A stretch of 64,000 bases of DNA from Tubiluchus corallicola (GCA_030141605.1 JAQGDQ010000100.1:124001-188000), one strand, 5' to 3'; positions 47,001 to 60,646 are shown, counted from the stretch's first letter. Program-made: numbers and translations. Notes: generated by a model not told the origin, from the sequence alone.

Positions 47001-50000
47001 AATTACACATGACAATGACGGAATTACAATTTTTGTGTTGTTTATATCTACCACGCATTTAAAAAAACAAATGCCTGTTTCACATGTACACCAACACATT
47101 ACTTACAGTCAAATTAGTATATCATTAAGAAACGCAATACAACTAATAAACAGCTACACTACATAAACAGCAAAGAGCACTGAATCCCTTAAAAAACATT
47201 GTCCAGCAGAAAGTAAAAATGCGTTACAAGATAAATGAGTTACAAAATACTTTACTCATTCTAACTCATGATTTCAATGGTTAAAAATTAATGTGAAAAC
47301 TCTGAGAAACATGAAAATTTACTATCAGTTCTAGCACATTAACTAAAACCACACTATGCAATACAAGAAAGTTTTATATTATATATGTTATTAACTATTT
47401 TCTCAAGTAATTAAACAATTAAGCTTACACTCAGCATATAGTTCAGCAAGTGAATTTTTGCTGTGAAAAAATAGAAATTAATAAACGTAGTGGTTGACAA
47501 GAAGCACTACACTACTAAAAACTTACTAAATAACAATTTGTTGAAGAAAGAAGCATTTAAAAATTATGGATTGCAGATACAGTGTTTTTTCCTCAACAAC
47601 CTGGCCACCAATTTTACTGAAATTTCTTTTAGACTATGAAGATTACTAATTTCTGATTTCTTACTGTTGCAACCATATTTTATTTTCAACTTGAATTAAA
47701 GCAATAAATCTACATACTTGAGAAATTATGAGGCCTTGCATACTGACGTAATGGTTCAATAGTTTCTGAGCTCCATCGCGGTATAATTTACAAATCTTGC
47801 TGACAGGAGTGATCTTACTGCGATCTTCAAGTAAAAACTGTTCATCAACCAAGTTCACCTAAACAAAGTCCAATTATAACATACTAACTTCAAGTTTCAA
47901 TATCGAGTTTCAAATGTTAAAAATGGCTTCCTGTTAGCAGCTGCATTCATGTGACTTTGAAGGTAGGCAACACTAACATTAATTAACCTACCAAGTAAGA
48001 GGCAGTTGCATTATCAAAATCTATACATAATCGAGAAAGCAGCAGGAGGAGAGTTGGAGGTGCTGAACTCTTATCATTCGTGTTACTGCAAAATTCCTGC
48101 AAAACCAAACAAATAACAACATAAACAAGATAGCTCGTTTGATGTAGCCTAATTTGATGTTGACTATCATAAATGATGAATTTATTCTAGTTATAAACTT
48201 GATCTATAAATTTCATTAATTTGTTGATAATACACATATGCAGCTAGTTGTGTTCAACCTGCTATTTGAAGAAATATAGGTTTTGTTGTGCATACAAAAC
48301 TAATAATATTACAGCAAAACAAGCAAAAAAACAGATAAGGCAGTGGTAATGGATTTTGTAACAGTTGGTGCAATATTTGGAAGACTTTTGCTATTGAGCA
48401 ATTCAATAGTAAGCTTTGCCATCTATGAAAGGCTAAACTGGGAAGATGAAAACAATGCACTTACCATTGCAGTGCTATGTATGTGAGTTAGAAAGGCAAT
48501 TAGAAGCCCTTCACGTACTTCTTGCTTGCAAAAGTTGCCGCGAAAATATGGCTTCATAGCAAATGTGATGTCTGCCCCAATAAAAGCCTTGGAAAAACAA
48601 ATGAAATTTAGGTTATACAAAAAAATCATTTTACTAAAAATTTGCAGTCTAAATAAAATATGAAAATTTTGCTAACACATGGATAGTACATGAACTTTGT
48701 AGACTGTTACAGGATAGCATTTATGGAAAATTTGCACTGGCTATTCTTTTTGAACTTAAAACAGAAAATTAGTATCCTAAACTAGTTCTCTGGACGAATT
48801 TGCTCAATTAGTGTCAGTACTCAATTAGCTACATTATTTAAAACACGAACTACAGCCAGTCTTTAATGAAAAATTATTCATCAAAAAATGCCTAAAATAT
48901 AGTGGTATGTTTGTCAGAAATTTAAAAAAAAACATAATAGCTCTAATACCTAACATTGTACACTTGAAAATACTGCAGGTAGACGCATGCTACACACACC
49001 TGTAAATTTGACAGAATAGATTTCACTTCATTTACAATGGAAGACTGCGTTGAAATCAACATTTCACTCAAATTATTACCCGTTGCACCTTCAGCCTTGG
49101 CAATCAACTTCGGAGCTGCCAAATTTTGTCGAATGTCAGTTAAGCATTCTAAAAACAAATATGTTAATACAAGTATGTTTAGCCTCAACCAAAGTTAAGC
49201 AATGTCGAGCCTAATAAGTGACTAGATGAGGGAGTCAGATGGACTGCTAAAAATTACTTTTGTGTGGTTGCATCTATTTTATTGTCGTAACTCTTTAGTT
49301 TACCGACGACTGAACCTCTGCCGACTTATTGTCTCTTCTTAAAAGAAAAGATTATGCTTGATAACAAGGCTCCATTCCTACCACAACCGTCAACTTTCAA
49401 CAAGCCCTGCAGATAAGTGTGAGATCCATGGTGCAGAATGCCAAACTGTCTAAAAAACTGTACAACAAAAAAAAATGGACAAACTTTCTCACTAATGACT
49501 GCTGTTTTTCAAAGCATATCTTTCTTTTTAAACAGATGTTCTTAGGATCAACAACTATCAGAAGTGAGCAGACTGCATGTAAAAGCTAAAGCTCAAATCT
49601 GTTAATTACCAGAAAAGTGGCGCTTAAGTGTTTGTAAATAGTGAGAAACTCGGTCATGTGCAGCTCTTGACACTATATCTGTTCCAATCCTACAATAACA
49701 AATAAATAATTAAGAAATGGTCAGCAATGTTAAAGCATTTACCATAAATTATAAATGTTATTGCTTATTGTAAAAACAAACAGCAACAGTATGACTTCCA
49801 ATTATGCTAAAGCTATTAAAATGACAATTTATCACAGCTACAAGTTTACTGTAAACATGACAAGAGTCAAGGGATTATTTACAAATGGGCTAGCTAGGCT
49901 GTAACCTAGGACATCAAATTTTGAGGGGCTCACTGTTAAAAATTTTTTGTTCTCCTTAGAAAATGCATATCCTTTTACAGTCATATAAAATGTGCATTTA

Positions 50001-53000
50001 TAATGCCACAAGGAGTTACTGAATCCTCTTTTATATGAAAGCCATATAACAAATTAACACTATCCTTAGATAAAAGGTACTAGAAGGTAAGTAGTTGAAC
50101 ACTAAAAAGTAGTAGCCTACTTGAGCTTAATATATAAACAACCATAAATCCACAATACAAATGGGCATGACAGAACCATCAATCTAGGGTGACTTAATGT
50201 CATGACACACCCCAACCAGAGAACACACAAAAGCAAAAATGTATCTTGAAAATCACATATTTTGATAACCCAAGAGTTTGCAAAGTCTATAAGTGGGCAA
50301 CTACCACAGCCTTGCAGTAAACATCAATAAACTGAAGCCATATAATTGGCTGTCTTTGGTTGCCATAGTAGCAACAGGCCTTGCCTTATAGTAAGACCTC
50401 TTTGCTGTAGGCATCTAGCATTATAGCTCAGTATAGGTATGTTTGGAGGTATGGGGTAAATAATTATTATCATGCTGTTAGGTACTGCTATGAAGTTCTA
50501 TTGGTCTTAATTAAATATATGCTCCAGCATTTAAAAACATTGTGAGGCAGAAAGTAATTTATCTCATTTTACGTATTGATAGTTGATAAATATCAGCAAC
50601 TTATGGAACAAAAATTTTCATTTACATCAGTATACTTTTGAAACACAAATAACCCATTATAACTTGGCTCCTACCTTGCAAAGTCAGTATCTGGCAGTAG
50701 TTTATTCATTGCCTGTAATCGCCTATGAAAACGATCAAGTGCTCTGACTAGTATAGTATTATCACCCGTCTCTTTCTACATATACAAAAACAAAATAGCA
50801 CATTATAAAAGTAAAAATTCCATCAAGAAAAATGGTGAAAATAATTTGCATAACTCACATAATTAAATGTGGTTATACATCCACATGCCTCTCTTAAGTG
50901 ATACTATAAATTTACATAATGAGTGTTATACTGAAAGACTCTACAAGCACAAAAAGCAACTCACTTGGCAAATGTCCTAACAAACAAACATAAAAAATGG
51001 ATATCTAAAAATGCAACTATGAATGTCTGTCCACTAGTGGTGGGACCATATAATTGAATATAATCGATTTAGGTTTCTGATTATCAATTATATTTTCCAA
51101 TTAATTATATTTTTGGGAAAATCCACAAAAATCATCTGCACGAATATAGCCATCATTGCCACAAAGTCAAGTAATATGGCACTACTTTGCGCAAGTAACT
51201 TAGAGCGCTGGCAATGCCATTTAGGTGTGAAGGTTTCTCATAAGCATGAAGCTGTGTTTTTACATACGCCCGCTTTCTTGTAAAATATGCCGGTAAATCG
51301 ACTACAATCAATTGTTGAATTTGTTTCGTGTCCAATTAATTGATTATGAAAATACAATTGAGGACCCACTGCTACTACCCACCTCCAACTGCACACGTTT
51401 TTCAACATAACCAAAATACTGGAGCATTAATGTCATGATAAAGTTGACCAACTTTTTAAGAGGTACTTCATCCATAATATCAGCATCGCTAAAACATAGA
51501 AAGAATTTATAATTAAAAACTTAATAAACTCTATTTGAGTCAAGAATGAAAGCAAACTTGGGTATAAAAACAAACGTAGTAAAAAATTCTAAAAAATGAA
51601 TAGATAAAGTCACTCACCTATCAGACTGTCTGTGTAGAAACATGTCTGTAAAGGAAGCAATAACCAGACAGACATTGCCGAGAAACTCATTGCATCCACA
51701 GTCAACAAATTCCAAGATGTCCTAAACCAGTAATACTTCTATCATGTTTGTTATTGTGAATTACGTTCTTACAGATGATCTTAGTCTTATACAACAATTT
51801 CATCTGTGAATGTGTTCACAAACTTATAACCTATCTATTAATTTACTCATGAAATTAACTAACCTATTAATTTTGCACATTTCATGGCATCAACACAGGT
51901 TTGCTAAATTCCTAATTCATAACTTTAAGAGTTCCAACTGACTATCTCTATATTAAGAATAGATAAATGGTATAAATATTACTAACCATAGGGACATGAC
52001 TGAGATATGCATCCGACGGTCGCTCAAGTTCACTGGGCAACTTTGCAGGTTCCTCTCCAGATTGTAATTTCAGCTGATGCTCCAAAACAGCTATATCTTC
52101 ATCCAACTTCTGCCTAGCACTAACAAAAAAATCATGCACTTAGACAAAGCTAGCATTAAACCAAACACACACACGTCTAAAAATAACAAACTAAAAATGA
52201 TCTCGAGACGTGTTCCATAGACTACTCGCTAAACAGTGAGTGCAGCACAACTATGCAATTTTCAAGTTATTTTTTATTTAAAACATCTGTCTACATGATG
52301 ACTCTCCGTGATTGTCTCCTGACTGCATGCAACTTTTACTAGCTACTACAGATTCAATAAATACAAATTTCTTTGACCAACATAAATTAACATATTAAAT
52401 GAGCAAAAATAAGCTTACTGAGATAAGTATTCATCACTCAGATTGCCAGCAGGTTCCTTCAGAAGTAACAGCAGATCAACACATTGAGCCAGTTGATGAG
52501 GAGTCGTCTAAATCAAAAAAATATAAGCAAGTGAAATAAGCTTAACAAGTCCAAACTAGTAATTTTCGTAAATTAGTGTTTGAAAAAAACAAAAAACGGT
52601 CAAATTTTCTACTGTTAAAAATGATGAAATTTGAGTCATAAGTACATCTTTATCGTGAAATCGCTGTCGCAATTTTGCTCGCAATTCATCAACAATCACA
52701 TTACAGTCCTGCTGTATTCCTTGAAAGGATGGCATGTGCTGATACTGGTCCAAGACCCGTTGGGCTTTTACATAATACCTGCAGATACGTCAGAAAAAAC
52801 CCATAAACAGCAATGATGAGAGAAATACAAAATGATCTGAAACACAGCAAATGAACTCATTTCAAAGATTTATCATGTGAATTTAAGTAATTTATTAAAG
52901 GCTAAAATTTCAATAAAGAAATGACGGCTCACAATTTGAGCCAAAAAACGGTATTGAGAGTTGTGAAGCTAGATATGTCAGACTGATCTTAACTTTTCAA

Positions 53001-54766
53001 TTACTGATGCAGGAAACATTTTCCTAACATTTACATTTATAAACAGTAAGATATTTAATACTTGGTTTACAAATACGTAAATAAGCGAATAAAAAGCTAC
53101 CATAAGAATCTGAAAGAAAACTTTTTAATGAAAACAATGGTTTAGAAAAGAGGTATTAAAATGTGGCAATCACCAACCTCACAGCAGAAGCATAAGATTC
53201 AGCCTCTATGCACTTTTTCAACCGCGAGGGCAACTCAAATAGAAACTGCAACTAAAAACAAACATCAAACCAGATAATAACAGTTTAATCAAAACAAGAA
53301 AAGTATGTTTTTTGTATTTTCAAGAACCTGTAGCTGTTCATATAAATGCATGTACAAAACTGTTTCTGTTTCACACATTCTTGTGTTCAAATGTCTGTAA
53401 TATTGAATGATGTTGCTCCTATCTAGAATTTCAACTTAGAATTTCCAAAAAAATCTATCCATGACATTACCTCTTTTTCAATTGTGATCAAGTGAAAAGA
53501 AACATAATTCTACGCCGATAAATTTCTGGTCACTTACATGCTACAAAAATTATTGCACATTTATAAAATTGCTCCTCTCAAATGCTCATGTTTAACACTA
53601 ACCTTTTTTAATAATGCATGAACGCCAGCCAACTTCTGAATTTGTTGACGTCTGTCTTGCAAGGTATTGCTAATTCTACCACTAAATTCTGTGATAGCTT
53701 CCATATTTGTTGCCAGATGGTCCATTTCATCTTCCATTCGTCGAAAGTCATTTTTCATCTGCATGGTGTACAAAAATGAACTTCAAAAATAATAGCTTCA
53801 CTGTTATTCAGTATTACAAGCACACATTTACATGCAAATAAGAAAGCTCTTTTACTATGCTAATTTATAGTAAATCAGGACTAGAGTGCACTACTTAGTC
53901 TAGAAATAGCTCCCCACAATGGTCATGGACAAACTACAAAAATGGCAATGCATGTCTGCTTCATAGTCAGTCCTTATAGTTGAGTAAAATGTATATTATA
54001 TTTGTCCTTAATATGCCTAATCAATCTCACTTCACAAGCAGTTCAGGTAACGTCATTGGACAGCAAGTGCAGCATATCACATTTTTTTACCATGCATGTA
54101 TTATAAAGCAGAAGTTTTTAGGACATGATTTATTATTTTCACCACAAAACTATAATTAAATATAAAAATGAAGCAATAATACCATAATATATTTACACTG
54201 CAATAACCTTTTATCAATATTTAATAATGATACTTGCTTTTCTAATAGTGTCAGTAGCACTAATAAATTTGTTATAGTTTTCATACACCAATGTCTGCAT
54301 ATCGCTATCTAGTGATCTTATTTCTTTCACCATGTGTGATTCCTCATCCAACAATTGGGTTAAATTCTTTTCCTTCAAAATTGAAAAATAAATATAACTA
54401 AACTATGTTACGAGCTCATTTAATCACTAGATTTTGACTGTGATAAGTTAAAATCTATAAACCAATACTTTTATGTTCAATAACAATTAATATCTAGTGA
54501 GCAGCTACGTAAAGAAGAAAGATTCAATATAAATAAGGACCCCAAACACATGCTTGCACAAGTGATTCAAATTACAATTCAAAGTTAAATTATATTACCT
54601 TAAGCATTTTATTAAGATATAAATTTGGTTCAAAATGCACTCCATCAATATCAATTGGATCAGCTGTAGCAGAATTTCTTGCTGCTTCATGTTGATCACT
54701 TTCATAATATGAATTTAATGCATCCTGTTTTTTCCGCTTTGGCTCATTGTTTACCTCCATTTCCAT
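44087..54766 (-). CDS. VPS51: VPS51, subunit of the GARP and EARP tethering complexes (21 exons, 791 aa)
   Basis: VPS51 (Fat-free/ANG2) joins VPS52/53 with VPS54 (GARP) or VPS50 (EARP) to tether endosome-derived vesicles at the trans-Golgi or recycling endosomes. Minus-strand exons: 54766-54599, 54372-54238, 53758-53603, 53251-53178, 52778-52646, 52507-52419, 52119-51987, 51721-51618, 51488-51383, 50775-50675, 49689-49610, 49148-49000, 48587-48465, 48096-47992, 47858-47718, 46871-46761, 45981-45860, 45655-45532, 45298-45186, 44740-44662, 44116-44087. Phases close at 2376 nt; human VPS51 is 782 aa. Hallmarks: [20 protein letters not shown] (exon 2), KLAGVHALL (exon 3), [15 protein letters not shown] (exon 13), [26 protein letters not shown] (exon 16), LYEEGVRKE (17), KLFSERIE (18), and VIELICERG at the extreme C-terminus, split off in a 30-nt last exon. 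The codon before the start ATG is a stop. Intron 2 uses a GC donor. Very confident. Confidence 0.97.
44375..44455 (+). repeat. tRNA-derived SINE head in VPS51 intron 20
   Basis: The plus strand reads 'taatctagtgacttgagatg' (A-box-like), an anticodon-loop-like CTTGTAA followed by CC, then GCAATTCAAATC (B-box-like, GGTTCAAATC with changes). The loop matches that of the 6.8 kb element. It is antisense to VPS51. Confidence 0.55.
46902..47047. repeat. 73-bp tandem duplication in VPS51 intron 15
   Basis: Two head-to-tail copies (about 46902-46974 and 46975-47047) share 'caaactgcaagtgctaaagc' and 'ggaattaca' and differ at roughly a dozen positions. It is a local duplication just outside exon 16 with no evident function. 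Confidence 0.85.
51036..51373. mobile_element. Possible hAT-type MITE in VPS51 intron 9
   Basis: The left end AGTGGTGGGACC and the reverse complement of the right end (AGCAGTGGGTCC) match at 9 of 12 positions. Both ends run into AT-rich, partly palindromic DNA. The length of about 340 bp and the GTGGG ends fit a hAT MITE. No clear 8-bp target duplication was found, so the call is tentative. Confidence 0.4.
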
Positions 54767-57589
54767 TTAATCTAGAAAAAAATACATTTCACTGACTCAT
54801 TATCATGCTAATTTATGATCCAGCACTTAGTCGAACATCACGGTCAACTGACTTTCGATAAAATCAATTAATCAGAATTGTATTTTAAATCAATAGTAAG
54901 CTCACCTGCAAATCACCTGTAAGCTCACATAAATTTTAGTCTTTCATATGTACACATTCACCAAATTTCAGTTTTCATGCAAAGTACAACCTCACACTCA
55001 AGTTTGCAAAAATCACCTGGCTTCCCTTGCCATTACTTATTATTAGTACTAACTGCAACAGTGAAACAATTAATACTTAATAGTACTATTATCTACATGT
55101 AATGCATCTCATGACAACGTAATAATAGTTGCACAAATGCCAGAGGATGTACGAAAATAAACACTTTATTGATACAACTATATGGCTATGTACAGGTGCG
55201 GTGCTGTTGACAGTAACTGATACACTGCACAAGCTAGCTTTCTTACACAGGCTGCTGATTGTACAGGTAAATACAATTGCGCAATCAGCAATTACTGAGC
55301 ATGCTCAAAGAGGAAATGTCCCAACATCACTCAAGGTCCTGTGAAGCTATTACTAATGGCACACTGAGTATGGAGTTCCATTACATATATTACATTAAAG
55401 GGTGTCAAAATTAAAAATTAAGGTATTTTATTTTATTTAATAAAAAGACATAAGAAGCCTGGTGAAATGCAATAACAGCAAGTGTTAACTGCAAGCCTTT
55501 CATGGTCTTTTGCAAAAGAATGCACAGTACTCAGTAGCACCACAAGTGAACACTACCGGGTATCGTTTTTCATCAGTGACGGGGCCAAGGCCCGCCTGCA
55601 CAATAGTGAAGTGTGATGACCTCGCAAGCACATTTGTGCAAGTTCATTCAGTAGCAACGAAAAGGGGCCTGAATAAGCACCACCAGCACAACGGGCAATT
55701 GAAAAATCTCATCCGCTATCCAAATTAACAAACGGCAAACGCAATGGCTTGCGAAGTCTAAGAAACCTAACCATAACGCGGCTACTGACGGTCTATTCTC
55801 AACAATTTGCGTGCATCAACTGTTTCACTATTAAGTGATTTCCAAATGCTCAAAACACAAGTAGAGAAGAAATGGGCTCTGCTCCTCTGATATTACTATA
55901 GACTAGCATTAGTGCGAGTATTGTACAAATAACTTAGTAATAACTAATGCTGCGCGCTCCCCACATATAAATGAACAAACTTTTGGCTTCTAATCTAGGT
56001 TCCGTGTACAAATCAGGCTCTACTACCGGTACAAACTGCAAAGGCTAGCTTCCACTTTTTCCACATTTTCTTTATTTTCAGTTCTCAATTTCTGACTAGA
56101 ATCGGCGCACCACGAATTTAGCTTATACCAATGCTTATTCCAATTACACCAATTACTCAAACGGCCACATCAATAATAATTATTGTTACACTATAATAAT
56201 TATAACATTAAAATTACAGTGTAGCTAATAATTATTGTTGTCCAAAGTAAGCATGCCCATTTACAATTATTTTTACGTATTTTAATAAAATAACACATTT
56301 TTATCTGTAGAATTTTGAGAAATCACTAATACTAATCTCACATACAAAAAATTTATCGTTCATAAGTTACAATCTGGGTTTGCTGACAAACACCATCCTG
56401 CCAGGCTGCCACATTTGCCATGGAAAATAAATTGAGCCTGCGTATGGCTATAGGCTTTTCAGGAAACTTAGTTACTGAAAGGCTCTGCTAGGTCAAGGCA
56501 TATTAAGGCTAGACGTCACCATTTTTATAATATGCTTGGTGGATTGATGATATCCTCAGTACATGAGGCAGTGTGGTTTATGCTCTCTCTTTTGCTCCAC
56601 AATAGAACTGGTTGGCGAATGTCACTTTAACAGATATGTTGGAGATTAGTAGAAAAAAACTCAATATCCATTTTGTTCAAAATACTTACCAGAAGTGCTC
56701 AATCGGCAGATTTGCAAAGTTGTGAGCCAGATCTGCAATTTTTTCTTGCACATTTGCAGATCTCGAAACACATTGCATGTGGACCCATCCCATGAATAAA
56801 GTCACCAGTCCAGCCAATTTCTTTTAACTATTGTTTAATATCTGGTTTCAGAGCTGGAACATAGCTTTCTGAAGGCTTATTCGACTTTTTTTCTAATACA
56901 CAGACCAAAACATACGTAACTATAGTTACTCGGCATAGCTGGCTTAATGCCCAAGAAACCCTCATTATGCACCTATGCACGAACTATCTAATCCTTTTAT
57001 TTATTAATAATTTTATGTTTAGTTTATATTTATTTTAATTCAGTACATAAAATACCATATTGCAGATATTTACAATGCACATAAAAACTATAATGATAAA
57101 ACAGTATAGAAATTACTAACTAGTACTCATTAAGAATAACTTAACCTAAAAATTTACAACTTTAAAATCATCCCATGTAGTGTCTTTTGACAGCTTTAAA
57201 AAAAACAGTGAGTCAAATAATGCATCAGAGTTTATACAACACTTAATTAAAATGTCCTTTTTACTGCAAATATATGGTTTCTCAAACTATAACAGCTTTT
57301 CCTTACTAAAACTTTAAAGTGTGGAACATAATTATGTGCACATATATAAGACGCCTTCATACCTAATTCTGATTAACAATATCTATGTCAGCACTATAAT
57401 CATCAGATAATAATAATGTGCCACGGGGTATTTTCCACTTTACAGACATTAATTTTTGGTTTAGCATTAGAAAACATTTTCCAGTTACATTATTTCGCAT
57501 CTTTTTTGAGAAAAAAGTATAGACATTTGGTTCTTAACTCACTAAACATCGTGTCACGAGAAACAGCAAAGTTTTCGCATATATCTAAG

Positions 57590-57765
57590 AATATCTGTAA
57601 ACTGTTGACATGCAGAAGGTTCTATTAAGCACAAATCATCAGCAAATAACAAACGACTGACATATACACTATCTACGCGTAGCATCAGAGACACTTTTCA
57701 ATTTTCTGACAAATCATTAACATAAATTTCGAAAAAGAAGGGGTGACAAGGCTCCTCCTTAACAT
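57590..57765 (-). pseudogene. Decayed LINE reverse transcriptase fragment
   Basis: The minus-strand translation gives PFFFEIYVNDLS (normally SP.LFNIYVNDLS), one stop, then SRLLFADDLCLI, the F-A-D-D catalytic motif of a non-LTR RT. Similarity fades on both sides. This copy keeps both aspartates but has a stop and no flanking domains, so it is dead. The motif variants suggest a different LINE from the one at 13.3 kb. Confidence 0.75.
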
Positions 57766-57778
57766 ATATAATTAGACA

Positions 57779-57794
57779 TGTGTGTGTGTGTGTG
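57779..57794. repeat. (TG)n microsatellite
   Basis: About eight TG/GT units directly next to the LINE RT fragment. Confidence 0.9.
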
Positions 57795-58650
57795 CTTGTG
57801 CATGGACAGTGTCAGAGAAAGTAATGGCAGTTATGTGTTGCAGTTATACGTTTCTCAAAAAAATTTAAGTAGCGAAGTATAATTTTTCAATTTGAGGAGA
57901 TTCAGTTGGAACTGTTTTGTGGTTCGACGTTATTGCTGATAATAGCACAGTCCAACAAATCAGACTGAATTAACTCTATTACAGATGTACTTTATTGCGT
58001 ACGAAAACTGAGAAAAGCTGCCGTCAAAGTTGGGTGTTAGCGATTACGCGATGATATTTTTGTGCAATTTCTCATGGGGATATTTAGTACTTTTGCCTAC
58101 ATCTGTTAATGCAATCTAGGTAATCATTTCCATTTTGATGAGTAATTTTAAATTTAAATGGTGACGAGTTGTTGGGATATAAATAATGCTGACATTGCTA
58201 AGTCTGGTAGATCTAAATTTCATTTGATGTGAAAAAAAATCATGAGGCCGCTTACAAAATTAGTTACCATTGATTACAGTGACACGTAATGGTCGCATAA
58301 TTATTGCTTAAGATGGGTGGAATAAACTACTATATTATACTAATATCGTGTATGTATTAATAGTAAAATGATCTGTTTCCCGGTTTTTTTTCGGAAATCG
58401 TTTTTTAACTCTGAACCTAAAACTATACAGTGGGCTGCTCAAATAGAAGATGATTTACGAATTTAACCCGAAAAGTTGTAGAACAAATGTGGCACAAACC
58501 ATATAATATTATATGTACAAGAACTAGACTATATACTGGAATATCGTATCAATGAAAATAAAGCATGATCGTACGTTAACAAGCTTTAAGAAAAGTCACA
58601 AAAGGAGCTGTGAGGAACCGTAGATAGGGGGCAATGATTAAATCGGTTCG

Positions 58651-58681
58651 ACCACCTAGATCCATAGGTCAACTAGGTGGT
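58651..58681. repeat. Perfect 9-bp inverted repeat
   Basis: ACCACCTAG at 58651-58659 and CTAGGTGGT at 58673-58681 flank a 13-nt loop. It lies within a GC-richer patch of the VPS51-STEEP1 intergenic region. It could be a dimeric protein-binding site or chance. Confidence 0.6.
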
Positions 58682-60646
58682 GTACTATCCCGAGTGGGCA
58701 AGGACTTTGAATAAGGGAGCAGCGCCAGAAAAGCAGTACAAAGCTGGTTTTTTACCTGTGACTTGGCAGATGCTAATCATGCTAATTTACGAATTGATCA
58801 AAATCAGTGTAATACTCGGAATTAATTTTAAAGATTTAAGCATTTAATACAACAAAACCATTAGATGCAATGTTAATCACTAATAACAACAATAACAATA
58901 AAGCAATTCAGTTTAGATAATGTGGGCAATCACTCTTTTATAAAAATGGCATGGCAGGCCTGCCTAATAAAGTCATGCGAGCATAGGCCTACACAACACC
59001 ACTCACACATAACCAGATAACGCTATAATGTTTCTTGTTATGGTTCCGCCTGGCAAATTCAGAGTTATGGGCATTATTAGAATAAACATTGAGTTGCAGA
59101 ATTTCTATCCGCAAATATAAGATATACTAAAGACGTTTACCATTTGCATTAAGACAGCATTCAAGAGGTAATCCATTCCGGCAGCCTTTTAATGAAGAAA
59201 TAAAGTTTAAAGTTTTATACCTGCAAGTTCCTTAAATGACCCAATAGTTCAAACCTGTGCACAGGTGTGTAGGCAAACTGACACATTAATCCTCGCAACT
59301 GGAGATCGTCTTTATTTGCCATCAGACGGCACAACAGGTTTAAGTTGGAACAGAATCTTAAAAAGCATAACTGGCCACCATATCAGTCACATCTTACTTC
59401 AGCCGTGTCACTGGAAATCAGAAAAAGATGCTGGAAATTATGGCGTTAAGTTACCCCAACTCATAATGTTCAAGATTGCTGATAATCGTAATCCAAATTC
59501 TTGATAAAATTAAGCCAAACACAGCCAGATTTAGTCAAATCCATGAATGCAAAATAGCCAAAATAAGAAAAATTTATAATGTGAATTCCACTGTATGTTA
59601 GTTAAATAACTATATAGGCCTACGTGATAAGCCTGGTACATACTTAATTCATTAGTGATGCCATTTCGGTACAGTAGTTAAATGCTACTTTGGAACTTTG
59701 CCAAAATCTTATTGTGAAATTGAACTTCAATTAAGTTCGTTTTACTCCCAAAAGAACAAGTTCACTATAGTGAAACAATTTGTCCATCACTGCGGTTTTA
59801 TAGGTAAAGTCTCCTGTACTGTACATAAAAATGACTAATTATGTGTTCATGCAAATTGCAAATTCTTAAAGAATTCACTGTGAAATGTTGTTGCTACACC
59901 TTTCATATCTGCAAACATTAACGACTTATGTAAAATTGCAAATTTATCGTTGTTTCAAATTAACTTTCGAACAGAGTCCTGGGCTACCTAACCTTTTGGT
60001 CACTAAATTCAGTAAATTGATATTTTCGTTAAAGTTTAGGCGCGTCACCAAGTCTGTAACATGATATTGTTGGTTTCTGAGGAAATCTAAATATATCTTT
60101 TACACGATTAGAATGATTAACTTTCAGGTTTAGTCTCATTTCTTAATTCAGTTGTCACACATTTTTATGCCTTTACTTGTAGTATTGTGATGGTATTAAT
60201 GTATATTGTGCTTGGTGTGCTATAATTCCAAATTTGTAGAACTCAGTTTATTAAGAGTGTCAACTGCGTAGGGTGATGCTCAGAAACTTCTGATGCCCAT
60301 AAAATTGCTTTGTAATTCTACTAATTCATTAAGCCTGTGCACTATAATTAAGGCTGTGATTAGAGATCTGCACATCTACTGATGTCATTGAAAGCTATTA
60401 CGTGTACCAGACTAACCTTTACCATTATAGATAGTAGCCAGTTTGCCACTTTAGGTAAATCTAAGCCTTACACAGCTGCAGCATTGTATCCGTTACATTA
60501 CTGTTCAATGAAAACATTGTTGCAAAGTTTTCGTATAACCATACATGCCCTCTAAAATTAAACATCTGTATATATGTGAATGCAGTGCATTCCTTTGTAA
60601 AAAATGTTTATTCTAGGGTAAGAAACGAGTGTAACTACAGTCAAGC

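Larger units (their letters stand above)
54767..60646. other. Intergenic region between VPS51 and STEEP1 (divergent genes)
   Basis: No gene is recognised over 5.9 kb. The region contains a GC-richer patch at about 55500-55760 without a usable frame, a decayed LINE RT fragment (57590-57765), a short (TG)n tract and a 9-bp hairpin (58651-58681). A 79-codon frame at 59265-59504 matches nothing I know. Promoters of both flanking genes must lie here but show no clear motif. Confidence 0.5.

Noticed and set aside
55510..55728. 72-codon ORF in the GC-richer patch
   Set aside because: No domain, no family resemblance and no supporting neighbouring exons. More likely regulatory or untranslated DNA.
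59265..59504. 79-codon ORF as a gene
   Set aside because: No recognisable motif, no splice partners and ordinary composition. Treated as a chance frame.
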